Shown piece after piece: positions 12,888-13,669 of a DNA stretch of 13,669 nucleotides. The notes under the pieces are model-generated. The model did no database searches. It worked only from the letters and a program-made list of their open reading frames with translations, and had not been told where the DNA came from. The stretch covers positions 1 through 13,669 of the forward strand of contig JBAZOP010000077.1 of assembly GCA_041648665.1 (NCBI GenBank), read 5' to 3'. This stretch comes from a bacterium (GTDB lineage: Bacteria; UBA10199; 2-02-FULL-44-16; JAAZCA01). The translations under genes were made by a program, and so were the position numbers. Every line of letters begins with the position of its first letter. Position 1 is the stretch's first letter.

Positions 12888-13662
12888 ACCCGCTCCCGAC
12901 CCCGTCGACTTCGCGCGATCGATCGGCATTGAACCCGACCCGTGGCAGGCGGACGTGCTTCGCACCGGGTCCAAGCGCGTGCTGCTCAACTGCAGCCGGC
13001 AGAGCGGCAAGAGCACGACCGCGGCCGTCAAGGCACTGCACCGCACGGTGTTCTTTCCGAAGTCGCTGGTGCTGCTCGTGAGCCCGTCGTTGCGTCAATC
13101 GTCGGAGCTGTTCCGAAAGGTCTCCGAGGGGCTCGATCGGATGGGCGAAAAGCCTCCGACCGATGAGGACAACAAGCTCTCGGTGGCGTTCCAGAACGGC
13201 AGCAGGATCGTTTCCCTTCCAGGTTCCGAGGCCACCATTCGCGGGTTCAGTGGCCCGGCGCTGATCATCGAGGACGAAGCGAGCCGCGTGCCGGACGCCC
13301 TTTACCATGCGCTGCGCCCGATGCTCGGCGTTGGGGTTGGTTCCCTCTGGTGCATGTCGACACCGTTCGGAAAGCGCGGTCACTTCTTCGAAGCCTGGAT
13401 CGGTAAGAACGCGTGGGAGCGCGTGGAGATCCCTGCGACCATGTGCCCGCGCATCACGGCTGAGTTTCTCGAAGAAGAGCGATTGAGCATGCCGGACTGG
13501 TGGTTCTTGCAGGAATACATGTGTGAATTTGGCGACACCATCGACGGGATGTTCACGCACGATCAGATCATGGACGCGCATTCCGACGACGTTCAGCCGC
13601 TGTTCGACGGCGCAACGACCGCGACAAGCGATGGCGTTATCCCGCTGTTTGGTGGCGGCTGA
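12790..13662 (+). CDS. terL: Terminase large subunit ATPase (short, no nuclease domain visible)
   Basis: A 290-residue protein with the packaging ATPase that pumps DNA into phage heads. The adenine-binding DPWQADVL is at 50-57, Walker A CSRQSGKST at 68-76, Walker B with catalytic Glu in ALIIEDEA at 157-164, and the coupling motif STP at 190-192. Full TerL proteins are usually 400-550 residues with a C-terminal RNase H-like nuclease. This one stops about 40 residues after EYMCEFGDT, just where the nuclease would begin, and its tail (SDGVIPLFGGG) is Gly-rich. ATG 12790 is the only ATG before Walker A in this frame; no strong ribosome-binding site is visible and it lies 98 bases inside terS. The stop overlaps another ATG (TGATG), so the nuclease may be a separate gene, or the frame may be broken. 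Confidence 0.85.
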   Translation: MSALELISKVQRLQKLQAARAKLLAKALPPSTEPAPDPVDFARSIGIEPDPWQADVLRTGSKRVLLNCSRQSGKSTTAAVKALHRTVFFPKSLVLLVSPSLRQSSELFRKVSEGLDRMGEKPPTDEDNKLSVAFQNGSRIVSLPGSEATIRGFSGPALIIEDEASRVPDALYHALRPMLGVGVGSLWCMSTPFGKRGHFFEAWIGKNAWERVEIPATMCPRITAEFLEEERLSMPDWWFLQEYMCEFGDTIDGMFTHDQIMDAHSDDVQPLFDGATTATSDGVIPLFGGG

Positions 13663-13669
13663 TGTCGCG
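13662..13669 (+). CDS. Possible start of next gene (cut by window end)
   Basis: An ATG at 13662 overlaps the terL stop by one base (TGATG), the same coupling used between many genes in this window. Only two full codons are visible, so the product is unknown. It is the obvious place to look for the missing terminase nuclease domain or the portal gene. Confidence 0.3.

Overview
The window is visibly G+C-rich and every supported gene lies on the + strand. It opens inside a DnaB-type replicative helicase and closes with a terminase small subunit / terminase ATPase pair. Between these is a long chain of small genes joined by ATGA- or GTGA-type stop/start overlaps. This is the layout of a tailed-phage (Caudoviricetes) genome or prophage from a high-GC bacterium, running from the early/replication region to the start of the packaging module. 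No host gene, tRNA, integrase or host marker is visible, so the host cannot be named.

Layout: (1) 1-756, 5'-truncated DnaB-like helicase. (2) 756-8479, about seventeen mostly unrecognised genes, nearly all overlapping or abutting. Identifiable members are a VRR-NUC nuclease (1022-1507), small membrane proteins (1504-1617, 6480-6710), a coiled-coil protein (5059-6483) and a small zinc-finger protein (7860-8036). (3) 8480-11012, the main discovery of the window (below). (4) 11013-12204, a ribbon-helix-helix protein, an unknown helical protein and an HTH-like protein. (5) 12205-12452, an intergenic segment rich in inverted and direct repeats. (6) 12453-13662, terminase small subunit and an unusually short terminase ATPase. 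A further gene starts at the right edge.

The outstanding feature is a repeat-plus-protein system at 8480-11012. Two non-coding arrays (7 units at 8491-8749; 30 units at 9902-about 11010) flank a 378-residue protein gene. Each unit is 37 bp, with only two length exceptions in 37 units. It holds two different short conserved boxes, (RAT)GAYAACGR and (RA)GYGRGCGR, each followed by about 8 bp unique to that unit: box A, spacer A, box B, spacer B. The protein resembles the Transposase_20/Nop-like C-terminal half of IS110-family proteins but shows no nuclease motif. A dual-spacer array with a period close to 36 nt beside a Nop-like protein matches the recently described TIGR-Tas systems (tandem interspaced guide RNA plus TIGR-associated protein), of the nuclease-free TasA type. 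I infer that the arrays produce about 37 dual-guide tigRNAs that direct TasA to DNA. Targets and purpose (interference with a competing phage or plasmid, gene silencing, or self-regulation) cannot be read from this window.

The tas start codon, its ribosome-binding site and its stop codon all lie within or against repeat units, and all genes share one strand. Arrays, tas and probably the following ribbon-helix-helix gene may therefore be one transcription unit within the phage early region.
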